Assembly (NCBI RefSeq): GCF_040654195.1
Contig: NZ_JBFAHM010000004.1
Span: 186,001-250,000 of the forward strand
From: Hamadaea sp013361475
Lineage (GTDB): Bacteria > Actinomycetota > Actinomycetes > Mycobacteriales > Micromonosporaceae
DNA length: 64,000 bases
Direction: 5' to 3'
The position numbers and the translations under genes are program-made. Of the stretch, positions 40,760 to 49,383 are shown piece by piece. Position 1 is the stretch's first letter, and every line of letters starts with the position of its first letter. The notes beneath the pieces are model-generated. The model was given only the letters and a program-made list of their open reading frames with translations, was not told the DNA's origin and made no database searches.

Positions 40760-41787
40760 ACCGCCACCGCCCGCGTCCGGCGTACCGCCCAGACGAAGAA
40801 GGCGCCCCCGGCGACCGCGGTGACGATGCCGACCTGCACCTCGCCGGGCCGGGCGAGGACCCGGCCGAGCACGTCCGCGCCGAGCAGCACGAACGGTGCC
40901 ACGAGGGCGCTGACCGCCAGCAGCCAGCGCATGTCCGGCCCGGTGAGCGGGCGGACCAGATGCGGCACCAGGAGTCCCACGAAGACGATCGGCCCACAGG
41001 CGGCGGTCGCGGCTCCGCAGAGCAGCGTGATGGCGACGATGCAGCCGACCCGGACGACGGCCGGGCGGGCGCCCAGCGCGCGGGCGGATTCGTCGCCGAG
41101 CGCCAGCGCGTTCAGCGGCCGGGACAGCACCGCGACCGCGATCACCCCGACGGCGACGAACGGCGCGATGAACAATGTGGACGGAGCTCCGGCCGCCGCC
41201 AGCGAGCCGACCGTCCAGAACCGCATGGCGTCCAGCGACGCCGTGTCGAGCAGCTGCACCGCCGACACGTACGCGTACAGCACCGCGTTGACGGCGGCCC
41301 CGGCGAGCGCGAGCCGGCCCGGCGTGGCGGTACGCCCACCGCCGACGGCCCACACGAGCACCGAGACGACGGCCGCGCCGAGGAAGGCGAACCAGACATA
41401 TCCGCTGAGCGAACCGATCCCGAACACCGTGATGGCGGTGACCACCGCGGCGGAGGCTCCGGCGTTGATGCCGAGCAGCCCCGGATCGGCCAGCGGATTG
41501 CGGGTCAGTGCCTGCATGACGCCACCGGCCAGGCCCAGCGCCGCCCCGACCTCAAGACCGAGCAGCGTACGCGGCAGGCGCATCTCGCGTACCACCGTGT
41601 AGGCGGAGGCCTGGGGGTCGACGAGGCCGGACCAGACCTCGGACAGCGACATCGGCCTTGCGCCCACCGCCAGGCTGAGCGCGGTCGCGGCGGCCAGCAG
41701 GACCGCGGATCCCAGCAGGACGGCGGACCGGTTGGGGGGTCGGGAGAGCACGGGGATATCTCCGAAAAGATGTGACACGCCCGGCAT
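40756..41787 (-). CDS. Fe-siderophore ABC transporter permease (FecCD type), first
   Basis: ATG 41787 (MPGVSHLFGDIPVL), the first gene of the minus-strand importer operon, 26 bases from the iron box. The 343-residue permease carries RLPRTLLGLEVGAALGLAGG, VMQALTRNPLADPGLLGINA and GARPAVVRVG loops of the FecCD family. Paired with the second permease and the ATPase; the binding protein is encoded divergently. Confidence 0.93.
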   Translation of the reverse strand: MPGVSHLFGDIPVLSRPPNRSAVLLGSAVLLAAATALSLAVGARPMSLSEVWSGLVDPQASAYTVVREMRLPRTLLGLEVGAALGLAGGVMQALTRNPLADPGLLGINAGASAAVVTAITVFGIGSLSGYVWFAFLGAAVVSVLVWAVGGGRTATPGRLALAGAAVNAVLYAYVSAVQLLDTASLDAMRFWTVGSLAAAGAPSTLFIAPFVAVGVIAVAVLSRPLNALALGDESARALGARPAVVRVGCIVAITLLCGAATAACGPIVFVGLLVPHLVRPLTGPDMRWLLAVSALVAPFVLLGADVLGRVLARPGEVQVGIVTAVAGGAFFVWAVRRTRAVAV

Positions 41788-41798
41788 GCGAGCTTCGC

Positions 41799-41831
41799 TT
41801 GACAACACTGACTCAGGTAAGGCTAGCCTAA
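41799..41831. promoter_or_regulatory. Divergent promoter with IdeR/DmdR iron box
   Basis: TCAGGTAAGGCTAGCCTAA (41813-41831) matches 16 of 19 positions of the IdeR/DmdR1 box TTAGGTTAGGCTAACCTAA. A plus-strand -35 TTGACA lies at 41799-41804 with TAGCCT (41824-41829) as a possible -10, inside the box. One repressor site can thus shut both the importer operon and the binding protein-des operon when iron is plentiful. Confidence 0.88.
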
Positions 41832-41904
41832 CCACAGCTGAGGCGGAAGCCCGGCCCCCCGCGATCCCCGTCGCGGGCTCATCCCCATTCGCAGGAGTAG
41901 AACG

Positions 41905-42915
41905 ATGACGCACACCTTCAGCCGCCGCGGCCTGCTTTCGGCCGCCGGAGCCCTCGGACTGGCCGCCCTGACCAGCGCCTGCGGCTCCGGCGACAAGCCC
42001 AGCTCGACCTCGGGCACCGGCGGGGCCTGGTCGTTCACCGACGACCGCGGCACGAAGGCGTCCACGCCGAGCCGCCCGCAGAAGGTGGTCGCCTTCATCG
42101 GCGCCGCCGCCGCCCTCTACGACTTCGGCATCAGCGACCAGATCGTCGGCGTCTTCGGCCCCACCAAGACGGCCGACGGCAAGCCCGACGTACAGGCCGG
42201 CGACTTCCCCATCGACAAGGTCGAGATCCTCGGCAACGTCTGGGGCGAGTTCAACGTGGAGAAGTACGCGGCACTGCGGCCCGAGGTCCTGATCACCGAC
42301 ATCTACGAGAAGGACACGCTCTGGTACGTGCCGGACGAGAGCAAGGACAAGATCGTCCCGCTCGCGCCGACCGTCGGCATCAACGCCGCGCGTACGCCGC
42401 TCAACAAAATCATCGAGCGGTTCGGCGAGCTGGCCGCCTCGCTCGGCGCGGACCTGACCGCACCGAAGGTGACCGACGCGAAGACCCGATTCGAGGCGGC
42501 GGCCAAGAAACTGGGCGAGGCGGGCAAGTCGACCGGCCTCAAGGTGCTCGCCTGCTCGGCCGCGGCCGACCTGTTCTACGCCTCCAACCCCGGCGTCAAC
42601 AGCGACATCATGTACTTCAAGGAGCTGGGCGTGGACGTCATCGTCCCGGACAAGCTCGACGACCTCGGCTACTTCGAGAGCCTCAGCTGGGAGAACGCCG
42701 GCAAGTACGCCGCCGACATCCTGCTCCTCGACAACCGCAGCTCCACGTTGCAGCCCAAGGACCTCACCGGCAAGCCGACCTGGAACCAGCTGCCCGCCGT
42801 CAAGGCCGGCCAGATCGTCGGCTGGAACAGCGAGCCCCGGTTCTCCTACGCCGGCAGCGCAAGCGTCCTCGAACACCTCGCCAACGCCCTGACCACGGCG
42901 AAGAAGGTCAGCTGA
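41905..42915 (+). CDS. desE: Fe-siderophore-binding lipoprotein (desferrioxamine-linked)
   Basis: The 336-residue protein has a twin-arginine lipoprotein signal: SRRGLL (residues 6-11) and lipobox LTSAC with Cys26. The rest is a class III periplasmic-binding fold (FhuD/FecB type) starting WSFTDDRGTKASTPSRPQKV. It would capture ferric desferrioxamine outside the membrane. It begins the plus-strand operon behind the iron box and is followed by desA after 5 bases, as in Streptomyces where desE precedes the biosynthesis genes. Confidence 0.9.
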   Translation: MTHTFSRRGLLSAAGALGLAALTSACGSGDKPSSTSGTGGAWSFTDDRGTKASTPSRPQKVVAFIGAAAALYDFGISDQIVGVFGPTKTADGKPDVQAGDFPIDKVEILGNVWGEFNVEKYAALRPEVLITDIYEKDTLWYVPDESKDKIVPLAPTVGINAARTPLNKIIERFGELAASLGADLTAPKVTDAKTRFEAAAKKLGEAGKSTGLKVLACSAAADLFYASNPGVNSDIMYFKELGVDVIVPDKLDDLGYFESLSWENAGKYAADILLLDNRSSTLQPKDLTGKPTWNQLPAVKAGQIVGWNSEPRFSYAGSASVLEHLANALTTAKKVS

Positions 42916-42920
42916 TCGAG

Positions 42921-44360
42921 ATGCAGGCCCTGTCGCACCTGCTCGACGCCGCCGGAGCCGACCGGTACCGGCTGGCGGTCGCGGACGGCGCGCAGCGAGT
43001 CGCCCGGCGGATCACCTCCGCCGGGCGGCCGTTCACCGGGATCTCCCCCGCCCGGCTCGCCGACGACATCGACGCGATCGACCTGGACCACCCGCTCGGC
43101 GACACCACCGCCGCCCTCGACGAACTGGACCGCGTCTACCTCCGCGACGCCGTCTACTTCCACCACCCCCGCTACCTCGCCCACCTCAACTGCCCGGTCG
43201 TCGTGCCCGCCCTGCTGGGCGAGACCGTACTGTCGGCCGTCAACTCCTCGCTCGACACCTGGGACCAGAGCGCGGGCGGCACACTCATCGAACGCCGCCT
43301 GATCGACTGGACGGCCGCGCGCATCGACCTAGGGCCGCTCGCCGACGGCGTCTTCACCAGCGGCGGTACGCAGTCCAATGTGCACGCGCTGATGCTGGCC
43401 CGCGACGAGGCGCTGGACCGCTTCGCTTGCCCAGCCGATCAGCTGCGCGTGTTCGCCTCCGAGTACGCCCACTTCAGCGTCACCAAGGCGGCCAAGCTCC
43501 TCGGGCTGGCCGAGGACGCGGTCATCTCCGTCCCCGGCACCGCCGACCGCCGGATGTCACCCGAAGCGTTGCAGCGGTCCTTGGACGCCTGTCGCCAGGC
43601 CGGGCTCGTGCCGATGGCCGTCGTCGCGACCGCGGGCACCACCGACTTCGGCAGCATCGATCCCCTCCCCCAGCTCGCCGACCTGTGCCGGCGTACCGGG
43701 GTGTGGTTGCACGTGGACGCGGCGTACGGGTGCGGACTGCTCGTCTCCCGCCGGCGGCGGCTCCTCGACGGGATCGAACGGGCCGACTCCGTCACCGTCG
43801 ACTACCACAAGTCCTTCTTCCAGCCCGTCAGCAGCAGCGCCGTCCTCGTCCGCGACCGCGCCGTCCTGCGGCACGCGACCTACCACGCGGACTACCTCAA
43901 CCCCAAGCGAGCTGCCGAGGAACAGATCCCGAACCAGGTCGACAAGAGCCCGCAGACGACCCGCCGGTTCGACGCGCTCAAACTGTGGCTGACCCTGCGC
44001 ATCATGGGGCCGGACGCCGTCGGCGCGCTCTTCGACGCCGTCGTCGACCTGGCTGACGCCGGCTGGCGGATCCTCGACGCCGACCCCCGCTTCGAAGTCC
44101 TCGTCCGGCCCCAGCTGAGCACGCTCGTCTTCCGCTTCGTCACCGCCGAATCACAGGCCGACGCCGCGAACCTGTACGCGCGCAGAGCGATCGCGGAATC
44201 GGGCGAGGCGATGGTCGCGAGCACCGTCGTCGACGGCCGCCACTACCTGAAGCTCACCCTGCTCAATCCGCGTACCACCGTCGACGACGTCAGCGCGGTC
44301 CTCGATCTCCTCGCTCAGCACGCCGAGACCTATCTGGGGAGCAGCCTTGTCGCAGCATGA
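42921..44360 (+). CDS. desA: Lysine decarboxylase (DesA-like)
   Basis: The 479-residue group II PLP decarboxylase has the internal-aldimine Lys297 in VTVDYHKSFFQP, VFTSGGTQSNVHALMLARDE near residue 150 and WLHVDAAYGCGLL near 268. In context with desB, desC and desD it is the enzyme that makes cadaverine from L-lysine, the first step of desferrioxamine synthesis. Family homology alone would also allow diaminobutyrate or tyrosine decarboxylase. Confidence 0.92.
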   Translation: MQALSHLLDAAGADRYRLAVADGAQRVARRITSAGRPFTGISPARLADDIDAIDLDHPLGDTTAALDELDRVYLRDAVYFHHPRYLAHLNCPVVVPALLGETVLSAVNSSLDTWDQSAGGTLIERRLIDWTAARIDLGPLADGVFTSGGTQSNVHALMLARDEALDRFACPADQLRVFASEYAHFSVTKAAKLLGLAEDAVISVPGTADRRMSPEALQRSLDACRQAGLVPMAVVATAGTTDFGSIDPLPQLADLCRRTGVWLHVDAAYGCGLLVSRRRRLLDGIERADSVTVDYHKSFFQPVSSSAVLVRDRAVLRHATYHADYLNPKRAAEEQIPNQVDKSPQTTRRFDALKLWLTLRIMGPDAVGALFDAVVDLADAGWRILDADPRFEVLVRPQLSTLVFRFVTAESQADAANLYARRAIAESGEAMVASTVVDGRHYLKLTLLNPRTTVDDVSAVLDLLAQHAETYLGSSLVAA

Positions 44361-45648
44361 GGTCCACGACACCCGGACGCACGACTTCGTGGCCGTCGGG
44401 CTCGGCCCGTTCAACCTGGGCCTGGCCTGCCTCGCAGAACCGCTCGGCCTCGACGGCGTCTTCCTGGAGCGCAAGCCCGACTTCGACTGGCACCCGGGCA
44501 TGCTGCTGCCGGGCAGCACCCTCCAGACGCCGTTCCTGGCCGACCTGGTCAGCCTGGCCGATCCGACGTCGGCGTACTCGTTCCTCAACTATCTCAAGCA
44601 CTCGGGGCGGCTGTACTCGTTCTACATCCGCGAGAGCTTCTTCCCGCTGCGCCGGGAGTACGCCGACTACTGCCGCTGGGCCGCCCACCAGTTGAGATCC
44701 CTCCGATTCGGGCGGCACGTCACCTCTGTGTCCTACCACGACGGTGCGTACGTCGCCGCGACCGCGAGCGGCGAGACCTTCCGCGGACGGCGGCTCGTGC
44801 TCGGCGTCGGCACAGTCCCGCATCTGCCACCGGCCGCGGCCGGGCTGCCCGGCGTAGTGCACAGCTCGGCGTACCTGGATCGGCGGGACGCGATACGCGC
44901 CAAGGAGAGCGTCACCGTCGTCGGCAGCGGCCAGAGCGCGGCCGAGATCTACCACGATCTCCTCACGAGCCGGGGCGACGACGGCCACGACTACGGCCTC
45001 ACCTGGATCACCCGGTCGCCGCGGTTCTACCCGCTCGAATACACCAAGCTCACGCTGGAGATGACCTCCCCCGAGTACGCCGACTACTTCCACGCGCTGC
45101 CGATGGGCGTACGCGACGCGCTGAACGTGAGCCAGAAACAGCTCTACAAGGGCATCAACGCGGACCTGATCAACGCGATCTTCGACGAGCTGTATGAACA
45201 GCGGATCCGGCCGGGCGGCCGGGGCGCGCGTACGCGGCTCATGACGAACACCGCACTGCGTAGAGCGTCCTATGACGCTAGCCAGGACATCTACACCCTC
45301 GGGCTGCGGCACGAGGAGCAGGGCGCCGGCTTCGAGCTGCGAACGCAGGCGCTGGTGCTCGCCACCGGCTATCGGCAGCCGGAGCCGGAGTTCCTCGGCC
45401 CGATCGGCGACCTGCTCGCCCGGGACCCGGCGGGACGGTTCGCGGTCAGCCGCGACTATCGCATCGACAATGGACAGTCCGGCGCCGTCTACCTCCAGAA
45501 CGGCGAACTGCACACGCACGGCTTCGTCGCACCGGATCTGGGCATGGGGGCGTACCGCAACTCGGTCATCCTGCGGGACATGCTCGGGCGGGAGGCGTAC
45601 CCGGTCGAGAAGGCCATCGCCGTCCAGGAGTTCGGGGTGCCCGCATGA
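44347..45648 (+). CDS. desB: Cadaverine N-monooxygenase (DesB-like)
   Basis: TTG start at 44347, overlapping the desA end by 14 bases and preceded by GGGGAG. The 433-residue FAD/NADPH enzyme belongs to the lysine/ornithine N-hydroxylase family: VAVGLGPFNLGLACLAEPL (FAD site, about 16-34), TVVGSGQSAAEIYHDLL (NADPH site, about 190-206) and LATGYRQPEPEF (ATGY motif, about 340). It hydroxylates the free amine of cadaverine. Confidence 0.93.
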   Translation: MSQHEVHDTRTHDFVAVGLGPFNLGLACLAEPLGLDGVFLERKPDFDWHPGMLLPGSTLQTPFLADLVSLADPTSAYSFLNYLKHSGRLYSFYIRESFFPLRREYADYCRWAAHQLRSLRFGRHVTSVSYHDGAYVAATASGETFRGRRLVLGVGTVPHLPPAAAGLPGVVHSSAYLDRRDAIRAKESVTVVGSGQSAAEIYHDLLTSRGDDGHDYGLTWITRSPRFYPLEYTKLTLEMTSPEYADYFHALPMGVRDALNVSQKQLYKGINADLINAIFDELYEQRIRPGGRGARTRLMTNTALRRASYDASQDIYTLGLRHEEQGAGFELRTQALVLATGYRQPEPEFLGPIGDLLARDPAGRFAVSRDYRIDNGQSGAVYLQNGELHTHGFVAPDLGMGAYRNSVILRDMLGREAYPVEKAIAVQEFGVPA

Positions 45649-46181
45649 GCTTCGAGGTGCGGCACGTCGACCCCGTGGGCGACGCCGAACTGCTCCACGG
45701 CTGGGTCACCCACCCCAAAGCGGCCTTCTGGATGATGCGGCACGCCTCCCTCGGCGACGTGGCCGCCGAGTACGCCGCGATCGCCGCCCGGCCGGGCCAC
45801 GACGCGCTGATCGGGTCGCGGGACGGTGTGCCGGTGTTCCTCATGGAACGCTACGACCCCCGGCACGAACTGGCCGGGGCGTACCCGGTGCGGCCGGGCG
45901 ACGTCGGAATGCACTTCCTCGTCGCCCCGGCCGAGACGCCGATCCCCGGCTTCACGCGCGCCGTCATCCTGGCCGTCCTCGACCTGCTGTTCGCCGATCC
46001 GCTCACCCACCGGGTCGTGGTCGAACCCGACGCCCGAAACACCGCCGTGCACACGCTCAACGCGTACGCCGGTTTCGAGATCGCCGAGAAGGTCCGGCTG
46101 CCGCACAAGGAAGCCCTGCTCAGCTTCTGCACCCGCGCGGCGTTCGAGCACGCCCAGCGAAGGAGTCGTCATGTCCATTAA
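45645..46181 (+). CDS. desC: N-hydroxycadaverine acyltransferase (DesC-like)
   Basis: ATG 45645 overlaps the desB stop (ATGA). The 178-residue GNAT-type protein matches the IucB/RhbD acyltransferase group: HGWVTHPKAAFWMM, DVGMHFLVAPAETPIPGFT and RVVVEPDARNTAVHTLN. It transfers a succinyl or acetyl group to N-hydroxycadaverine to make the hydroxamate monomer. Confidence 0.9.
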   Translation: MSFEVRHVDPVGDAELLHGWVTHPKAAFWMMRHASLGDVAAEYAAIAARPGHDALIGSRDGVPVFLMERYDPRHELAGAYPVRPGDVGMHFLVAPAETPIPGFTRAVILAVLDLLFADPLTHRVVVEPDARNTAVHTLNAYAGFEIAEKVRLPHKEALLSFCTRAAFEHAQRRSRHVH

Positions 46182-47898
46182 GCACCTGCGCCCCGAGTTG
46201 TGGGCGCGCGCCAACCGGCACCTGGCGGCCAAGGCGCTGGCCGAGTTCGCCCACGAGCGGCTGCTCACGCCCATCCCGCACGGCGACGAATTCGCCGTCC
46301 GGGCAGCCGGCACCGAGTATCGCTTCGCCGCCCGCCTCTTCGCCCTCGACCACTGGCAGATCGATCCGGACTCGGTGAGCCGGGTCTGGGACGGCGTACG
46401 GCTGCCGGTCGACGCCGTCGACCTCATCCTGGATCTGCGCGACACTCTCGGGCTCAGCTCCACCGTGCTACCCGTCTACCTGGAGGAGATCACCAGCACG
46501 CTCGCCGGGCTCGCGTACAAGCTCGACCGGCCGCCGGTGGATCTGAGCACGGCCGGCTTTCAGGCCATCGAGACCGGCATGACCGAAGGCCACCCCTGCT
46601 TCGTCGCCAACAACGGCCGCCTCGGCTACAGCCTCAGCGACTTCCACGAGTACGCCCCGGAGGCGGCGAACCCCGTCCGGTTGACCTGGATCGCCGTGCA
46701 CCGGTCGGTCTCGGCCTTCACCTCGTGCTCCGACGTCACCTACGAGTCGCTGATCACCGGTGAGCTTGATCCGTCCACTCTGGAGCGGTTCACCGCGTCC
46801 CTCGACGACCCCGGCGACTATCACCTCATGCCGGTGCACCCGTGGCAGTGGCGCAACCGGATCGCCGTCACCTTCGCCGGTGAGATCGCCCAGCGCCGCA
46901 TAGTCCACCTCGGCGACGGCGACGACCTCCATCAGGCGCAGCAGTCGGTGCGCACCTTCTACAACGTCAGCGCGCCGGACCGGCACTACGTGAAGACCGC
47001 CTTGTCGGTGCTCAACATGGGCTTCCTGCGCGGGCTGTCGGCCGAGTACATGCAGGCCACTCCCGCGATCAACGAGTGGCTCGCGGGGCTGATCGCCGAC
47101 GACCCGGTGCTCGCCAAGACCGGGCTGACGATCCTGCGCGAACGGGCCGCGATCGGCTACCGCCACCCCCAGTACGCCCAAGCCGCGCCGAAGGGCTCGC
47201 CCTACCGAAAAATGCTGGCGGCGTTGTGGCGGGAAAGCCCGGTCGTCGCCCCCGGCGAACAGCTCACGACGATGGCCGCGCTGCTCCACGAAGACCTCGC
47301 CGTCCAGTGGATCACGCGTTCGGGTCTGCCCGCCGCGGAGTGGCTCCGGCGGTACCTCGACGCGTACCTGACCCCGCTGCTGCACTGCTTCTACGCGTAC
47401 GAGCTGGTCTTCATGCCGCACGGGGAGAACGTCATCCTGGTGCTGGACGAGCGGGCCGTGCCGGTCCGCGCGATCTTCAAGGACATCGCCGAGGAGATCG
47501 CGGTGATGGACCCGGACCTGCCGCTGCCCGCGGAGGCCGAGCGGATCCGGGTGACCGTGCCGGACGAGCTGAAGCTGCTGTCGCTCTTCACCGACGTGCT
47601 GGACTGCTTCTTCCGCTTCCTCGCGCCGCGGCTGGAGCCCGTGCTGCCCGAGGCGTCGTTCTGGCAGGTGGTGGCGGATTGCGTCCGCGACTATCAGACC
47701 GCCAATCCGGCGCTGGCCGCACGGTTCGCCAAGTACGACATGTTCGCCGAGCGGTTCGACCTGTCCTGCCTGAATCGGCTGCAACTGCGGAACAACCAGC
47801 AGATGGTCGACCTCACGGACCCGTCCGGCTCGCTGCAACTCGTGGGTACGCTCGCCAATCCCCTCCACACCGCCCAGCGGGGTGGCGGCGGCGTGTAG
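46171..47898 (+). CDS. desD: NIS siderophore synthetase (DesD-like)
   Basis: ATG 46171 overlaps the end of desC by 11 bases and has AAGGAG upstream. The 575-residue IucA/IucC-family enzyme has EGHPCFVANNGRLGYSLSDF (ATP-site region, about 145-164), LMPVHPWQWRN near 223, and HGENVILVLDE near 415. It condenses and cyclises N-succinyl-N-hydroxycadaverine units with ATP to give desferrioxamine E or B. Last biosynthetic gene of the operon. Confidence 0.94.
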   Translation: MSIKHLRPELWARANRHLAAKALAEFAHERLLTPIPHGDEFAVRAAGTEYRFAARLFALDHWQIDPDSVSRVWDGVRLPVDAVDLILDLRDTLGLSSTVLPVYLEEITSTLAGLAYKLDRPPVDLSTAGFQAIETGMTEGHPCFVANNGRLGYSLSDFHEYAPEAANPVRLTWIAVHRSVSAFTSCSDVTYESLITGELDPSTLERFTASLDDPGDYHLMPVHPWQWRNRIAVTFAGEIAQRRIVHLGDGDDLHQAQQSVRTFYNVSAPDRHYVKTALSVLNMGFLRGLSAEYMQATPAINEWLAGLIADDPVLAKTGLTILRERAAIGYRHPQYAQAAPKGSPYRKMLAALWRESPVVAPGEQLTTMAALLHEDLAVQWITRSGLPAAEWLRRYLDAYLTPLLHCFYAYELVFMPHGENVILVLDERAVPVRAIFKDIAEEIAVMDPDLPLPAEAERIRVTVPDELKLLSLFTDVLDCFFRFLAPRLEPVLPEASFWQVVADCVRDYQTANPALAARFAKYDMFAERFDLSCLNRLQLRNNQQMVDLTDPSGSLQLVGTLANPLHTAQRGGGGV

Positions 47899-47906
47899 CA
47901 TCGAAG

Positions 47907-48449
47907 GCCGTGCCCCGTCCGATGCTCCTGCTCGACGTCGACGGCGTCCTCAATCCTTACGCCGCCGTCAGCTGCCCCGCCGGGTTCGGCGAGTACGCCT
48001 TCTTCCCGGCCGAGGAGCCCGTACGCCTCTGTGAAGGCCACGCGTCGTGGCTGGCCGATCTCGGGGAGGCGTACGAGCTGATCTGGGCGACCGGCTGGGG
48101 GGTCAACGCGAACCGGCTGCTCGCGCCGCTCCTCGGGCTCGCTCAGTTGCCGGTGATCCAGTTCCCGCCCGCGCCGTTCCGGCCGGAGGACAAGGTCCCC
48201 GCGATCGCCGCGTATGCCGAGGGGCGCCCGGCGGTGTGGATCGACGACATGCTGACGGCGGAGGCGTACGCATGGGCTGATCGGCGCGCCGAGCCGACGC
48301 TGCTGATCGCGGCCGACCCGGCTGAGGGCCTCACCCGTGCGATGGTCGACGAGGCGCTCAGCTGGGCGGCGACGCTCGACGGCGGCCCCGTCCGGCCACG
48401 CCGGCGGCTGGCCCTGCATCGGCACCTGCGGCGTCTCCGCACCCGATGA
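47907..48449 (+). CDS. HAD-like protein (SAK-type HAD domain)
   Basis: GTG 47907, nine bases after desD, so probably transcribed with it although not a siderophore function. The 180-residue protein begins PRPMLLLDVDGVLNPYAAV, with the HAD motif I DVDGVLN, and contains LIWATGWGVNANRLL and AVWIDDMLTAEAYAWA (motif IV). This matches the HAD domain found in Swiss-army-knife RNA repair proteins. The C-terminus is Arg-rich. Activity unknown. Confidence 0.78.
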   Translation, partial: AVPRPMLLLDVDGVLNPYAAVSCPAGFGEYAFFPAEEPVRLCEGHASWLADLGEAYELIWATGWGVNANRLLAPLLGLAQLPVIQFPPAPFRPEDKVPAIAAYAEGRPAVWIDDMLTAEAYAWADRRAEPTLLIAADPAEGLTRAMVDEALSWAATLDGGPVRPRRRLALHRHLRRLRTR

Positions 48450-48904
48450 CGCGTCCGCTGTTCGGCCTGGCCGCCGCCGTCTGCCTGCTGCACGTCGGGA
48501 CCGGGGTGACCGCCCATCGGTCCGGGGTCGTCGAGGACGCGGGCGACACCGTCGTCAGCCTGATCATCTCGGCGGCACTGGCCGGCTTTCTACTCGGAAT
48601 GGCCGCCGTGTTCCGGTCGCGCAAGCTCGCCGTCGCCGCACTGCTTCCGGCGGTGGCCCGGGTCGGCTGTGGCGTGCCGGGCGTGTTCGTCGTGCTGGAC
48701 GGCGGGCGCCCCTTCGACGGCTGGGCCGCGTACGCCGAACTCTTCGCCGGGGCTGTGCTGATCCCGTTGATCGTCGCGGGGCTCTTCACCGGCGGGCCGT
48801 TGATGATCTCCGGAAGGCTGGATACCTCACCGACGGCCGATGAGGTATCCAGGCCTCCGGAAGTCGCGAGCGCTCCCCCGCTCCGGCGGGCAGCGCCGGA
48901 CTAG
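48446..48904 (+). CDS. Small membrane protein of unknown function
   Basis: ATG 48446 overlaps the HAD gene stop (ATGA). The 152-residue product has four hydrophobic segments (residues about 4-22, 34-55, 60-78 and 92-112), then a 35-residue hydrophilic tail. The tail is encoded by a long inverted repeat (48810-48860), so the original protein may have ended near residue 120. No family recognised. Confidence 0.6.
   Translation: MTRPLFGLAAAVCLLHVGTGVTAHRSGVVEDAGDTVVSLIISAALAGFLLGMAAVFRSRKLAVAALLPAVARVGCGVPGVFVVLDGGRPFDGWAAYAELFAGAVLIPLIVAGLFTGGPLMISGRLDTSPTADEVSRPPEVASAPPLRRAAPD
48810..48860 (+). repeat. Long inverted repeat inside the 3' end of a gene
   Basis: Arms of 20 bp (48810-48829 and 48841-48860) with two mismatches, containing GGATACCTCA and its complement, around the centre CCGACGGCCGA. 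It lies in the last part of the membrane protein gene, before the convergent RidA gene, and could act as a terminator for the des-led transcript. Confidence 0.8.
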
Positions 48905-48937
48905 CCCGCCGGGCCAGCCTCGCGGGGCGGGCCGCGC

Positions 48938-48979
48938 GGGGCGGGGCGGGCGGGGCGGGGCGGGCGGGGCGGGGCGGGC
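48938..48979 (+). repeat. G-rich 14-bp tandem repeat, three perfect units
   Basis: GGGGCGGGGCGGGC is repeated three times without change, inside a longer G/C-only stretch (about 48918-48990) between convergent genes. It offers many closely spaced G-runs and so could form a G-quadruplex on the plus strand. Confidence 0.9.
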
Positions 48980-49002
48980 CGCGCCGGGCCAGCCGCGCCG
49001 GA

Positions 49003-49380
49003 TTAGCCGAGGTAGAGGACCGCGTCCACCTCGATGTCGAACCCGTTGAGCGCCACCGGCACGGTGGTCCGGGCGGGCAGGCCGTCGGCCGGGAAGTATT
49101 CGCGGTAGATCTCGTTCATCTCGGCGAAGTCGGCCCAGTCGCGCAGGTAGACGCCGACGCGTACGGCTTGGCTCAGGTCGCCGCCGCAGGCCCGGGCCAC
49201 CTTGGCGAGGTTGTCGAACGCGGCCCGCGCCTGCTCCGCGAAGGTCCCCTTGACCCACGTGCCGTCCGGCAGCATCGGCACCTGGCCCGAGAGGTGGGCG
49301 TACTCCCCGGCGACGATGGCGTGCGACAGTGGGGCCGGGGAAGCGGCGACGTCGTCAGCGCGGATGATCTTCTTGGGCAC
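49003..49380 (-). CDS. RidA family deaminase (reactive enamine/imine)
   Basis: The 125-residue RidA/YjgF protein has HAIVAGEYAHLSGQVPMLPD near residue 20 and the conserved ARTTVPV with the catalytic Arg near 104, plus VEVDAVLYLG-type ending (DIEVDAVLYLG). RidA hydrolyses reactive imines made by PLP-dependent deaminases. It lies 3 bases after the deacetylase gene on the same strand, so the two are co-transcribed. Confidence 0.88.
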   Translation of the reverse strand: MPKKIIRADDVAASPAPLSHAIVAGEYAHLSGQVPMLPDGTWVKGTFAEQARAAFDNLAKVARACGGDLSQAVRVGVYLRDWADFAEMNEIYREYFPADGLPARTTVPVALNGFDIEVDAVLYLG

Positions 49381-49383
49381 AGG

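Noticed and set aside
39722..41353. Fused double permease
   Set aside because: The open frame upstream of ATG 40759 is an out-of-frame shadow of the first permease gene, which has its own complete FecCD sequence and an ATGA junction.
45826..47898. Longer DesD starting inside desC
   Set aside because: The extra N-terminal stretch is an off-frame reading of desC; ATG 46171 has an RBS and the standard DesD N-terminus.
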